Assembly (NCBI GenBank): GCA_902651635.1
Contig: CACRSC010000020.1
Span: 97,292 to 161,291 of the forward strand
Origin: Mastigamoeba balamuthi
Lineage: Eukaryota > Evosea > Mastigamoebida > Mastigamoebidae
Length of the DNA stretch: 64,000 nucleotides
Direction of reading: 5' to 3'
This document shows, piece after piece, positions 23,976 through 35,361 of this stretch (position 1 is its first letter; each line of letters opens with the position of its first letter). A program made the position numbers and the translations under genes. Below the pieces are notes generated by a model, which was not told the DNA's origin, searched no databases, and saw only the letters and a list, made by a program, of their open reading frames with translations.

Positions 23976-24926
23976 ATGGTACTCTTCCTCAGTGCCGAGG
24001 ACCTCTCTTCGCTGGGCCTCCCCACCCGCGACGCCGTCAGGGCCGTGTCGACCGCCCTGCGCCAGCACGCGCTGGGCAAAGCGCAGTGCCCCGCGCCCTC
24101 CGCGGGCCTCCGTCCGCGCCCGCACTGCCACGTAACGTGCGCGCACGCACACGTCGGCGGCGGGTCGTCGTCCGAGGCCTCCGGGGTGCGCTGGTCGACG
24201 CGCTGGTCGTCGCCGTCGGTGGCCCGCGGAGGGCTGCCGGCGTCCGCGGGGCTCGTGGCCATCGCGGACCCCGCGACGGGCATCCCGCTGGCCCTCATGG
24301 ACTCCGCGCGCCTCGCGGGCCTCCGCGCGCTGGCCAGCGTCGTCCTCGCGGCCTCCCTGCTGGCCCGGCCCGCCTCGGCCTCGGCCGCGGTCTTCTGCGA
24401 GCGCCCCGACGCCGCCCGCGGTCTCGTCGACGCGCTGGTCTCGGCGCTGCCGGCCCTCCGCGCGGTGTCGCTGGCCCCCGCGGCCCCCGAGCAGCTGGCG
24501 GCCGACCTGCGCTCCGCGTACCCGGCCGTCGCGTTCTCCGCGGGCGCCGCGGGCCCCGCGGACGTCGCCGTCGTCGTCTGCAGCGACGCCGCCGTCGGCC
24601 TGCGCGCGCAGGCGCTGGCCGAGGGCGCGACGGTCATCGCCGTCGACGCCGACGTCGGCGCGGTGCCCGCGGACGTCGTGGCCGCGTGCGGCCGCGTCTT
24701 CGCAGACGACAGCGCGCTGGCCGTGTCGCTGGGGCCCCGGGAGAGGGTGCTGGCCCTGGGCGACGCCGTGGCCGCTGCCGGGGGCGTCCCCAGGGGCGCC
24801 GGCGAGAAGGTGCTCGTGGCGCTGGCGGGGCCCGCTATGCTCGACGTCGCCGTGGCACGGGCCGTCTACGACCACGCGAGGATCATGGGCGTCGGCACGC
24901 AGTTCAGCATGTACCCCAGGCTGTGA
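23976..24926 (+). CDS. ornithine cyclodeaminase / mu-crystallin family protein, degenerate NAD site
   Basis: Single exon, 316 residues, the usual length for the family. The N-terminus MVLFLSAEDLSSLGLP followed by DAVRAVSTALRQHALGK fits the family's start, and GLVAIADPATGIPLALMD matches its conserved strand-turn before the dinucleotide fold. The C-terminus KVLVALAGPAMLDVAVARAV fits the closing helix. The expected GxGxQ/GxGxxA loop after the central helix is absent; that position reads ASAAVFCERPDAARG. The segment around residues 35-75 is Ser/His/Arg-rich where family members carry substrate residues. So the fold is recognisable but NAD-dependent activity is doubtful. Confidence 0.7.
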   Translation: MVLFLSAEDLSSLGLPTRDAVRAVSTALRQHALGKAQCPAPSAGLRPRPHCHVTCAHAHVGGGSSSEASGVRWSTRWSSPSVARGGLPASAGLVAIADPATGIPLALMDSARLAGLRALASVVLAASLLARPASASAAVFCERPDAARGLVDALVSALPALRAVSLAPAAPEQLAADLRSAYPAVAFSAGAAGPADVAVVVCSDAAVGLRAQALAEGATVIAVDADVGAVPADVVAACGRVFADDSALAVSLGPRERVLALGDAVAAAGGVPRGAGEKVLVALAGPAMLDVAVARAVYDHARIMGVGTQFSMYPRL

Positions 24927-25906
24927 ATTGCCTTGCTGCTGAGTGGCCCCCCCCCCCCCCCAGCACGCGTGCCCGTGTCGAGGTGAGGGCGGGCGACCCT
25001 GAGCCTCTGAGGCTGGCGTAATACGTATTACGCTGTTACTATACGGTGCTCGTATGTGCTGCGTTCCCCCCAACGCCCCAACGCGGACGCATACGGCTGC
25101 TTGGCTCTGCGCTTCTGTAACGCGTTCTGTCGGGTCTGCCCGCCCTCCTCTTCGCCGGGCCTGCGTGTGCGCGTGCCCGCGACGTCTTCCATACGCCAAA
25201 CAGAAGCCGTCGTCTCGCCGGGTTCGGACTTTGCTACGCCTTCTTCGGCTTTTGCAGAGCAGGTTCGAATTCTGCGCTTTCCTCTCACCCTTCTCGCCGT
25301 TGGACCCCTCGCCACAGAGCAGCGGCGACGAGCGTGCGTGCAGCGAGTGCGAATGAGTGCCCCTCGACCGCTCACACCACACAGGCACACAGCGCGCGCA
25401 CTGCCCGGGCTGCTTTGGCTGGGGGCGATCCGCGGAGTCGCGGTGATCTTCTCTGCGGGGGTTGAGCGAACCGAAACCCGATCTGAGCGGTTCTGCGGTT
25501 GGGTGCAGTGCATGACTAGTGGACCCACGTGTCGCGGTGACGGGGCTGCTGAGTGTCCGCCCGCCCGCCGCGTCTTTTCGGCGGCGCGGGGACGGCAGCA
25601 CCGGCGGGGGGTCGGGCAGCACCGGAGAGCACAGGCGCTGCTGTTTCGCAGCCCGGCGGTTATCCTCGTATATTCCCCGGTTTCCATCCCTTTTCTCCGA
25701 ACACGGCGCACGCTGTCGGTCCACGTCAGCAATGAACTTCTTTTTTTCTTTTCTCTCTGCCTACAAGGCACCCAACCAACTTTCACCCCCAATTCAATTC
25801 GATCCAATCCAGAGCCCCCCCACCCCCTGAACCTATTTCAAGCGGACCCAACTCCGCTTATCCCCGCAAGCAGCGCAGCCCAGGACCCCCCAGGACGCAT
25901 CAGAGC
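24927..25906. other. 980-nt intergenic region with C15 run
   Basis: A run of 15 C lies at 24947-24961, followed by AT-poor sequence and a T-rich, pyrimidine-rich stretch before the next ATG. Several ORFs cross it in all frames but none has protein-like composition. No RNA gene recognised. Confidence 0.4.
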
Positions 25907-26587
25907 ATGACGCTGAACGTGTGGTCGTTCCCCGTGGGGCCGATGATGGCCAACTGCGTGCTGGTGGCCGACAGCGAGACGCACGAGGCCGTCTGCGTCG
26001 ACCCGGGCGACGACGTCCTCAAGATCCTCGCCCAGATCCGCCGCCGCAACGCGCGCGTCGTCGCCATCGCCCTGACGCACGTCCACGTCGACCACGTGGC
26101 CGCGGCCGCCGCGCTCAAGTCGTCGCTGCCCGCCTCGGTGCCCGTGCTGTCGCACGCGGGCGACAGGCGGCTGTTCTACACGCTGGCAGCGCAGTGCCGC
26201 CTGTTCGGCGTCCCCGAGCCCGACTTCGCGTTCCCGCGCGGGCCCGACGGCGAGCTGCGCGACGGGGCCGGCGTGCTCGAGGGCGTCGCGGGCGTGGCCA
26301 GCGAGGCGCTGCGGTCGGGTCGCGTGCTGCACACGCCGGGGCACAGCGCGGGGTCGGTGTGCCTGCACTGGGCCTGCGCGGGCGTCGTCGTGACGGGCGA
26401 CACGCTCTTCCACAACGGCACGGGCCGCACGGACCTCCAGGGCGGCGACGCCGCGGCCCTCAGGAAGTCCATCGCCGAGCGCCTCTTCACGCTGCCCCCC
26501 GAGACGCGCGTCATGCCCGGGCACGACGTCGACACGACCATCGGCGTCGAGATGGCCCGGCCCCCCAAGCCCGGCTTCTCCTGCTGA
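25907..26587 (+). CDS. metallo-beta-lactamase fold hydrolase, glyoxalase II-like
   Basis: Single exon, 226 residues, close to the compact YcbL-type glyoxalase II proteins rather than the 260-residue human type. The metal site is complete: THVHVDH (HxHxDH) near residue 58, HTPGHSAGSV with its His near 145, GDTLF with the bridging Asp, and VMPGHD near the end. GRTDLQGGD matches the type II loop. Predicted to hydrolyse S-D-lactoylglutathione or a related thioester, probably in the cytosol as no targeting sequence is obvious. It starts MTLNVWSFPVGPMMANCVLV, a typical start, so the ATG is well supported. Confidence 0.85.
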   Translation: MTLNVWSFPVGPMMANCVLVADSETHEAVCVDPGDDVLKILAQIRRRNARVVAIALTHVHVDHVAAAAALKSSLPASVPVLSHAGDRRLFYTLAAQCRLFGVPEPDFAFPRGPDGELRDGAGVLEGVAGVASEALRSGRVLHTPGHSAGSVCLHWACAGVVVTGDTLFHNGTGRTDLQGGDAAALRKSIAERLFTLPPETRVMPGHDVDTTIGVEMARPPKPGFSC

Positions 26588-27105
26588 GCCCACTGTGTGT
26601 GTGTCGAACGGCAGTGCTTTCAATTGCCGGCACGCGGGGCACAACGACTGCGGACGACGAGGAGGGGGGGCCCGAATACCCCCCGGGACAGCCAGCCCGA
26701 GTGAACCTCGTCGTCGCGCGCGCGTTCCGAGAAGGTTCTCACTTGGCAGTTTTTCACTCTGTTTTTTTTACAAGGGGAAAGGGAAGTCACGGCACCACGC
26801 ACACCACCACCACCCCCCCCCGACGAATAACCGACAAGAACTTACTCACGTACACATACATGCAACCCCCCAAAACCACACGGCGAGCGGCTAAACTACC
26901 TAACAAGAGTTTCAGCTAACTCCAAACCCCACCACACGCGCGTGGAAGGGCCTATGGGTCGTCTGCCTTTGCCTTCTCTTCTGCCTTCTCGCTAGGAAAA
27001 CCGTTTCTGGTTCTCTAAGTTGCTTGCTGCCGGTGTGTCCAAAAGCGTCTCGATAAAATAAACGCCCTTCGCTCTCGCCGCTGCCTCCTTCCCTTCCGCC
27101 CTCCT
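26588..27105. other. convergent 3' flanks
   Basis: Between the hydrolase and the minus-strand membrane-anchored protein. Contains short T and C runs; nothing recognised. Confidence 0.4.
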
Positions 27106-28653
27106 CTAGCGCTCGTCCTCTGCGCTGCTGCGGGGCCCCCGCTCCAGCAGCTCCATCAGCGCGGCGGTGGCGACGCGGACGACGTGGGCGGTGCAGTCGG
27201 CCCGTCCGACGCCGACGAGCACGCTGCGCATCGACCGCTCGTCCTCGTACGCGACGCTCATCGGCGTCGCCCCCCGTGCCGCAGCGCCACGCCGGCGCTC
27301 CTCGCGCGTCAGCGGCAACGCCACGCGCTCCGAGACCCTCGCGAGCCTCCACGCGCCCCCGGGGCCGTCGACCTCGACGAGGCGCAGTCGCTCTGGGTTG
27401 CCCCGCTCGCGGGCCAGCGCCCAGTAGGCGCCCGGGCGGCGCGGGTGGCGCAGGAAGTTGGTGCAGGCGCGCAGCCCGAGGGTCGACGGGGGCCGCGGCG
27501 AGCGGTAGAGGCTGGCGGCCCAGCCGTTGGACGTGCTGACCTCTGCGAGCTGCAGCGGGTCCAGCGAGGCCGCGAAGACGAGGGCTCCGTGCCGCCCTGC
27601 CTCCACGGGCACGTGGGCCCACTCGCCCAGCCTCGCGGCCTCGGCCCCGCGCCACCGCGGCTGCACGCGCACGCGCAGGACCTCCTCGGCCGCCTCGCCG
27701 CTGCCGTCGCTGCCGTCGCCCATGGCCAGCACGCTGAGGTGCAGGCGCCCGTTGATCGTCGACGTGGCGTAGAGCTCGCGCGAGGCGGGCGACGGCGCTG
27801 GGATGAGCCGCGTGTCCCGGACGCCGCGGGCGGCGACCTCGTCGGCGTCGTCCGCGAGGGCCAGCTCGGCGCGCGGGGGGCGCAGCGCCAGGGCGGCCAG
27901 CGGGGAGGGCGCCGAGGGGGGCAGGGCGAGGCGGCCGACGAGGGTGCGGCTGTCGGGCGTGCGCCAGAGGCGGACGGCCAGGGCGGCCAGCGAGGGGCAG
28001 CCGCCCGTCGTGCTCTCGCGGGCCGACACGAACAGCGTCCCGTTGTGCCACGCGAGGCTGGGGTTGAACAGGTAGCTGCCGCGCGCGGGGGCCCCGGCGA
28101 ACGTCAGGGCGGCGACCTCCACGGCCGAGGGGCCCAGCCCTGTGTGCACACTGCAGTGAGCACGAGACTTATTTTTGGGAGGTTCACGGCACGTGCACAC
28201 CCGACAGGGGCATGAAAACACAGTCAGGAATTCGCCCTTTTGGTCCATCGGCACTAAAAGGGAAATACACAGCACATGCCCGATAGAGCAGTCGATTCGG
28301 TCGCACCTGTGCTGACTGTGGACCAGCGCTGAACGACAATTCGCAGGCACGAGCCCACCGCCAGTGACACGGCAAGACACACCACGGCGACCCTGGCGGC
28401 CGACTGCCAGTCGATCGGCGCTGTGCGGCGGCATCCTGGGCCGACGCGGGGGTGGGGTGAGTCTTGATATTTCCTTGATTGTTGGAAGCGTAGATATTCG
28501 TGGGAAGATACCGGTGCGTATGAGGCGACGACGGGCGAACACACTGAGCACAGGGACCGCGAGCAACACGAACATCGACACCACTGCCACGCCCTGCATG
28601 ACAATGGCGAGGCGCATGGCGTAGATGTCCCTGCTGTGCGACTGCGGCTCCAT
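27106..28653 (-). CDS. membrane-anchored luminal protein, possible beta-propeller glycan enzyme
   Basis: Exons 28653-28512, 28435-28307 and 28139-27106 join in phases 1 and 1 to give 434 residues. Exon 1 encodes a hydrophobic stretch (VAVVSMFVLLAVPVLSVF) and exon 2 a second (VAVVCLAVSLAVGSCLRIVV), which only reads as TM in the spliced frame. The large exon starts near SYLFNPSLAWHNGTLFVSARES, like the first blade of GH130-type or related propellers, and has further NGRLHLSVL and SVLVGVGR repeats. I infer a Golgi or ER type II enzyme acting on glycans, but catalytic residues could not be assigned. The gene starts about 70 nt before the P4-ATPase stop, on the same strand. Confidence 0.6.
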   Translation of the reverse strand: MEPQSHSRDIYAMRLAIVMQGVAVVSMFVLLAVPVLSVFARRRLIRTGIFPRISTLPTIKEISRLTPPPRRPRMPPHSADRLAVGRQGRRGVSCRVTGGGLVPANCRSALVHSQHRCDRIDCSIGHVLCISLLVPMDQKGEFLTVFSCPCRVCTCREPPKNKSRAHCSVHTGLGPSAVEVAALTFAGAPARGSYLFNPSLAWHNGTLFVSARESTTGGCPSLAALAVRLWRTPDSRTLVGRLALPPSAPSPLAALALRPPRAELALADDADEVAARGVRDTRLIPAPSPASRELYATSTINGRLHLSVLAMGDGSDGSGEAAEEVLRVRVQPRWRGAEAARLGEWAHVPVEAGRHGALVFAASLDPLQLAEVSTSNGWAASLYRSPRPPSTLGLRACTNFLRHPRRPGAYWALARERGNPERLRLVEVDGPGGAWRLARVSERVALPLTREERRRGAAARGATPMSVAYEDERSMRSVLVGVGRADCTAHVVRVATAALMELLERGPRSSAEDER

Positions 28654-28808
28654 CAGTCGCTGTGCGGTCTGCAACAACCCTCTGCGTGCGCTTTTCAGTC
28701 TGCTCAAACAGAAAAGAATCTTGGGGAGCTCTGCTTTTTTTAATTGGAAAATGGCGTCCATTCGATGGTGGACCGTTCGGTATGTCTAGGGGTATCACCG
28801 CAACCCGG

Positions 28809-31800
28809 TCAGTCCTTGACGAGGCTGTAGAACGGGTCGATGAGCGCGTCCCTCCTGCTGGCGAGCGCCTCGAGCTCCTGGGCAATGTGCACGGCCCTGG
28901 GGCGGTACGTGCGCCTGTAGAACTTCCAGCACACGTCCCTGGCCAGGCAGCACACGGGGGCGACCACGACGTCGAGCCAGAACGTCGGCGACACGAACAT
29001 GTTGAAGAACAGGAACCACATGTTCTCGCCCAGGCCCACGTTGAGGGGCCAGACGACGCCGTAGACGGCGATCCACGCGACGTAGAGCGCCAGGCAGCCC
29101 CAGTAGACCGCGTGCGAGACCCACGTCCAGTAGCGCGTCTCCAGGAAGAGCTTCGCGGTGATGGTGACGATCACGATCGTGTAGACCTCGAGGCCCAGCG
29201 AGTACAGGTCGTCGTTCCAGCCGTTGCTGAACGTCAGCGAGTGCCGATGCGACATGCACGGCACCGCAAACGCCAAGAAGCTGTGGAAGACGGCGTTCTG
29301 CGCCACGCCCACAAACGTCCACAGGTTGAAGATCTCCCTGTTCTGGCCCGTCGCGTACAGCCTCGGCATCCGCTCGACGGTGCCCTCGGCCACGTCCTTG
29401 TCGAACACCCCGAAAATGACCGCCGGCGCAAACGTGAACAGCACGTTGTACATGGCGAGCGTCCACCGGTCGAAGAGCGACTGCCCCGAGAACCCGTTGA
29501 AGAAGGTGAACCAGAACTGCGTCAGGTACAGAGTGATGCTCTTGTAGAACGAGTACAGGATCACTATCGACGTGCGGCGGTACGAGTACCTGCCGTGCAC
29601 GAACAGCAGCCTCTTGAGGAACCTGAACTGCGCAATCGCGTAGTCGCTCGAGCGCGCGGCCTGCAGGCCCTCCTCCCCGCTGATCCCCACGCCGACGTGC
29701 GCGGACTGTATCATGCTGACGTCGTTGGCTCCGTCGCCGATGGCCAGCGTGATGCAGTCCAGCCCGCTGCGGACAAGCTTCACGACCTTGGCCTTCTGCG
29801 AGGGCGTGCATCGGCAGCACACCACGGCCTTGCACCGCACTGCGAGCTGAAGAAGAGCGGCCATGAGCTCATCCGACAGGGCAAAGTCCAGGGTGGCGCT
29901 GTCGATCACAAGCGCCAGAGGGCGCGAGCTGTCAGCTGCGGACAGTTCCCTGTGCAGTGCATCGTTTGTCCCCTGGGACGTCTGCTCGTTCAGAACAATC
30001 GTCCTCATCTCACCTGAAGCATGGTCAATGAGGGGGCCGTCAGAGGACAGGGCAACGCACTGGTGATCAGCTGGCATGAGTACCCGATGTTGATCGCAGT
30101 CTCCTGCTTGTCCCCGGTGAGCATCCACACTTTGACATCGGCCTCGAGTAACGTGCGGATGGTGTCTGGAACACCGTCCTGCAGCTTATCCTCGATCGCA
30201 GTCGCACCCAGCAGAGTTAGGTTCTTCTCTATCGCCTCGTACGTTTCGTCCAGCAGCTGCTCCCTGTTACCGATACTCGTGGCAGCGGCCTGGTACATTC
30301 CAGACCACTCCTCGTATGCCATCGGGCTCAGCTCCGCGCACGCAAGACAGAGAGTTCGCAGGCCCTGCGTCGCAAAGTCGTGCAGCTGCTTAAGGGTGCC
30401 TTTCCTGTACGCTTCTTCAGGCCCAAGCCTGCTGAAGATAACAGTGTCTGCTCCCTTGCAGTACAGCATAATTTTGCCTGCGTCCCAAGTGAGACGAAAC
30501 AAAGAAAGAAAAGGGGCATTACCTTCGGGGGTGCGGACAATGACGGACATCCGCTTCCTCGTGCTATTGAACTCGAGGGTATTGAGGAGCTCGAACTCGC
30601 TGGTCAAACCATTGACCTTGATGGACACTCGCCGGGGAGTGCGCGCCTGCAGTTCTAGTCAGGGCACTCCCGCACGAACCAAAGAAAACGAACAGAGAAC
30701 TCGTATCCGAGAGACTTCGCGGCTTCCACAAGGGCACTCTCGTCCGGAGAGGACGACTGGTACGCGAGCCCTGCAAGGGGTGTTACTGAGAAAAAGGCTT
30801 GCCCCATCGAGCTCACTTCCCATGCTGTCCACCTCGGGAACAACCGTGTGGCAGACAGCCAGAACAGTCAGGAACTCGTTGATAACGGGCGACGTCGGGT
30901 GACGGCGCAGGTTCCGTATCAGCTCGTCACTGAAGAAGGGACTGCTACCCGACTCCCTCGGCGTGATCTCCAACGAGATCTCGCTCCCTTTGTCGGCCTC
31001 CTCCAATGGCGCACTGTTGCGCCCTCCAGCAGACTCATACGTTTTGCCAGCAATAGAGCACTGCAGACCCTGCGTGAGTGCGAGCATACACAGCGGACTA
31101 GCTGGCAGACCTTGCGGAACTCCATGATGTTCTGGGTCAGGGTTCCCGTCTTATCCGAGAACACATACTTGACCTGCCCGAGCTCCTCGTTGAGGTTCGA
31201 GGTCCTTGCCGCGGCGTAGACGCCCTTGTGGACCATCTCCCTGTCGACGTTGATGAAGTACGCCTGCGCCATGTGCACAAACTCGACCGAGACGTAGAGC
31301 GATATCGGGATGAGGTTGTTGAACAGGATGACAAAAGTCGCCAGGTTCAGCACGCCCTGCTCAGTGATGCTCGCCGGCAGCTGCAGGTACCACATCCCCA
31401 CCGCGCTGTCCCGCAGCCACAGCGCGCTGCCTATCGCGCACACGACCGCCAGCGCCATCTCCGCCGCGAACAGGAACGCAATGCACCTGTTGGTTGTCCG
31501 CTCGACGTTGGACATCTTGTACGGCGCCGAGCTGAGAGGGTGCGATGCAGGGGGAAAGCGAGATGAGACCGGGGTCTGGGGCGCAGGCGCTGCCGGGGGG
31601 GGGGACATCTTCTTGCCTCTGGTTCATCATGAGCTTGGTCTCGTGGCCCGTGTAGATGACCACGCCGTGGACGAAGCGCGTGTTGCGCAGGCACGTGCCG
31701 CGCAGCAGCAGCTGCCGGGGCGTCAGCGCGTACGACCTCCCGCCGAACGACAGCCGCCCCTCGAAGGTGTGCAGCCTGTTGTTGGGCAGCTCGCACGAGA

Positions 31801-32714
31801 CCTCACCTGAGAGCCCGCGTTCCCTGTCACCACCAGACGTGGGGCACTTCCAATTCCGCACGCCAGAGGCAAGACAACAGGCACAGCAAACGGCATTTGG
31901 GAGGGGTAGACCGCTGCTGCGCCTCCAGGAGAGCACCACACCAGTTCTTTCTACCCCCCACCAGCCTAATTCCTATAACATGGAAATATCCAATGACGCA
32001 ACGCAGGCAAGGGGCCGAATCAGCAGCGCACCAGTGAAGTCGGCCAGCGCCTGCACGTCGCTGAGCCCGAGCGTCTCCTCGAGGGCCTGCCGCGCCTTGA
32101 GGTTGGTCTCGCCGTCGAGCTGCGACGTCTCGACGTAGCAGACGCCCGCGGGCGCGCTGCTGGCGAGCACGACGGCGTCCGCGGGCACGCTCTCCCTCTC
32201 CTCCACGCGCACGACGTCGCCCACGCGCACGTCCGCCCACGCGACGCGCTCCCACGCCCCGCAGCGCAGCACCCGCGCGGCTGCGCCGTTGACCGCGCGG
32301 TCCTGGCGGTGGCGCTTGGCGTCCTCGTAGGCCTCCTTGCAGGCCGTGGCCGCCAGGACGACCGCCAGGGGCACCGCCGTCGTGAACCGCCCCGTGGGGC
32401 TCAGCCCCGGTATCAGCTGCGCCCCCCCCCGGGCGAGGTCAGGGATGGAGGGGAGGGCCGGGGGGTGCCTGGAGGGCCGAGATGATGAGGAAGTAGGTGT
32501 TGGCGAGGCGGGAGAGCTGCTCGACGAGCGTGCGGGGCACAAAGGTGAGCGCAGTGTACTTGGACGTCGTCACGTAGTTGCTCGGCCACGGCGGCGGCGG
32601 ACCGGGCGCCGCGGAGGCAGAGCGCAGGGCCCCGACGGGCACGACCCGCTCGGGGCCCTGGGGCGGCCGGCGCAGGCCCAGGGCCTCGAGGAGACGCCTC
32701 AAACACGAACTCAT
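28809..32714 (-). CDS. P4-type ATPase (phospholipid flippase)
   Basis: Nine exons: 32714-32469, 32416-32032, 31806-31617, 31531-31111, 31060-30817, 30770-30694, 30646-30523, 30477-30061, 30013-28809; every join keeps phase and gives 1102 residues, a normal P4 length. It flips aminophospholipids to the cytosolic leaflet in Golgi, endosome or plasma membrane. Visible: [16 protein letters not shown] in TM1-2, the actuator DGETNLK, phosphorylation site [48 protein letters not shown], and hinge [11 protein letters not shown]. The last exon holds the remaining TM helices ([18 protein letters not shown] is typical). Introns 1 (CAG|GCACCC) and 3 (CAGAG|GCAAGA) are GC-AG with no GT alternative in phase. 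Intron 6 here (30522-30478, 45 nt) is in frame without a stop. Confidence 0.93.
31994..32009 (-). repeat. 16-bp recurrent intron motif, copy a
   Basis: TGCCTGCGTTGCGTCA on the minus strand, in intron 2 of the P4-ATPase, sense relative to the gene. Confidence 0.85.
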
Positions 32715-33273
32715 AACGCGCTGTGTTGATAAGATCTGCGAAGAAATATCGGGGAAATATCTCGGTAGATATGCAAATCGCGGGAACTGATGGTCCGCGC
32801 TGACTTGCGGAACTCATTGCTCATGGAGGAGCGACATTCCCGCGGACATGTTTCCCACGAGTGTTGCACAGCTTCTGCCCTGGCGTTTGCGCTGTGTGCT
32901 ACTCGACGAACCTGCTTCTGGACCTCGAGACGCGCCAGCCAGCGTCCCACCAGCCCTCGGGCTCGCAGGGTGCTTTGCATCGTTCTTGGCGAAGGCGTCT
33001 GGAGGTCGGGCTCTCAGTGATTGTTCGCAGGGCAGAATCTGTACGGATTTGTGGAATGGCAGCAGCAAAACCCCGTCTGGGGTCTGAAGAAACTTGAAGA
33101 CCAAGGTGTGATGCTCACCGAAGCCGCGAGAGACAGAAAAACAGGAGCAGCAGCAACGATTCCAAATAGTGTCTGATAAGGGCACGCCTTCGGTGTCTGC
33201 TGTTCTTGATACAGCACAGAGGTGTCTATCCGGACACAATTCGCACATCGTGGATAAGTGCCGGACCCACTGA
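32715..33273. other. intergenic with receptor-tail relic
   Basis: Region between the P4-ATPase start and the end of receptor copy 7. The relic at about 32,820-32,975 is listed separately; the remainder holds nothing recognised. AT-rich GATAT-containing sequence lies at 32,720-32,790. Confidence 0.4.
32820..32975 (-). pseudogene. relic of an EGF-CUB cytoplasmic-tail exon
   Basis: Degenerate match to the tail end of copy 7 at about 33,297-33,470: shared blocks include gtggacatgtt-like, gttgcacag, ctggcg..tgcgctgtgtgct and gccagcgt.ccaccagccct. No open frame spans it. It suggests that a copy of the receptor tail once sat next to the P4-ATPase. Confidence 0.55.
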
Positions 33274-35361
33274 TCAGTCCCGTGTGCTACTCAGTGTGGA
33301 GGAAGGCAACACAGTGGACATGTTCGCATCCGACAACGACGCATGCTGCACAGTGACACCACAGCTGGTGACAGCGCTGTGCTGTGCGACTGCGTTGGCG
33401 GACCCGGCGAATCCACTGGACCCAGACGACGTCAGATGGGATCCCGCCAGCGTTCCACCAGCCCTCAGGCCTGCTACTGTGTGCTGCGCGCTGTCTCGGG
33501 TGACCGCCTCTTGTACAGGTAAGCAGAGCGGGCTTTCGGGGGGCGTTGAGCAGCTGCTCCCTGGAACTGTGGCGACGTATCCCGCAGATAGCGTCTGGAC
33601 AGTAATCGAGGGCGACATGTCCATGGTGGTCCCCATGAAGAGGCCGCTGCCCTTGGTGCCGTCCATCTCGACAGGAAGGTTGACCAGCTTGGGGTCCCTC
33701 CTCCCTTTCGTTCTGCTGCGGGGGTAGGGGTACTCCTGTGAGATGCGCACTCGCGAGATGGTCAGCACGCGCTCTACGAACCAGTAGTAGCCGATGGCGC
33801 ATGCAATCGACGTGAACACGCTCAGAAGAACAACGCCCCCTGGGACTGCGATGGCAATCGCAAGGATGCTCTCTGAATTTGGGGGTGAGCAATCAGTTGA
33901 GGAGGCGGGGAAGGTAAACACAGCAGAAGAGCTTACTATAGTCCTTTCCGACTGTGTAGTGCATCGCAAAGCCAGCAGCGCCGCTCTCGATGTCCGAGGC
34001 GAACCCCACGATGATCACGTTGTCGTAGTACCGCCGCAGGACCACCTTCGTGGTGATCTTGTCCCGCAGGTCAACCGTCCACATGGTGTCGCCAGAGAAC
34101 ATTTCGATTCGGTCTCCCGCCGCGAAGTCCATCCAGTCGATCACGAGCTGAACGTAGTCCCAGTCCTTTCCCCTGACTCCCGCCGGCGCGATGACCCATG
34201 CACAGAGGTCGTTGGCCAAGTACATTGCCCGCCCCTGCGATGACTCTCCCTGGTCCGAAAGGATGACACCCGAGTGGTTCGAGAGCTCTGTGAGGTTGGA
34301 GCACCCACGCTCGCAGTGCCCCCCGAACCTATAACTGTAGCACTGGCACGACCCGCCCACGCACAGGCCGTTTCCACTGCAGTCGAGGTCGCTGGCGCAC
34401 GCAGTGCTATCCCACGATAGCACTGTGATGGTCTCGGTGCCCATGGGCGTGTTGGATGACTCGCGGAACACCTTGAGCTCGTAGATGCCCGGGGGCAGGT
34501 ACGTAGTGAAGTTGCGGACGACCCTGAGGAGCTCCAGTGGCGCCTGGTCAGATAGATCGAGGTCGTGCGTCCATGTCCACAGGTATCGGAAGTCGTACTC
34601 CTGGCCTGCCAGCGGGTCGGAGATCTGGATCCACTCCCTCCCCGTGGGCTTCGGTACGTCCATCTGGAACACAAATGGGACTCCGGGGCGCTGCGTGCGG
34701 TTCGTGTCGAGTTTGTAGCCGCAGTAGGTCCCAGAGTACCCGTCGCTGCACCTGCACTCCCCCAGCAGGTACTCGCACGTGCCCTTTCCCAGAGATTCGC
34801 ATAGCGGGTCGCAGCCGGGGACAGCGCAGGACCACTGGACCTGGAAGTCGATGGGATCGTACACGGTGCTGCTGTTGACGTCCCACATGAAGAGCGTGAA
34901 CTGCAGGAGCCCCGTGATCTTGGATGTGCAATCGATGGTCGCCCACCACTCGGAGGACGATATGGGCACATCTCTTGTCTCAGCGAGGGACAGCACGGAC
35001 TCCAGACCGCCGCCGGGAGACGTCGCGAGGGCTGTGGGTGAATTGGCTTGAAGAAAAGCCCTCCTTGCGATGTACTTGACCTTAGAAGACGCCGATGACC
35101 AACCGAACGTGATGTTCCTCGTGAGCGGCGTCAGCGTGAGCTCGGGTGTTGATCCCGCGGTCGTGGGCACCCCCGACTTGACTACATATGTCTTGTTGTT
35201 TGCTCCCGTGCTCGCCCAGATGGTTACCGGTGCTGGTGCCTGCACAGGGGTCAGGGAAACACGGGAGAGAGCGTCATTGGAGCTCAATGAGAAGGGACTA
35301 GGAGTACCGCGGAGGCCAATATGCCGAGGAAGAGCAGGAAGCCGAGTGTGCAGAGGTACAT
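33274..35361 (-). CDS. EGF-CUB type I membrane protein, copy 7
   Basis: Exons 35361-35308, 35239-33937, 33872-33782 and 33715-33274; phases 0, 1 and 2, 629 residues. Signal peptide MYLCTLGFLLFLGILASA, then APAPVTIWASTG. EGF 1 contains GTCEYLLGECRCSDGYSG; EGF 2 is CASDLDCSGNGLCVGGSCQC. CUB has VIDWMDFAAGDRIEMFSG and FASDIESGAAGFAMHY. TM is ILAIAIAVPGGVVLLSVFTS. The tail starts RTKGRRDPKL and ends with SDANMSTVLPSS. It sits 10 kb from the main array, beyond the P4-ATPase, and is the evident parent or sister of the broken copy at 36.7-37.9 kb. Confidence 0.8.
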
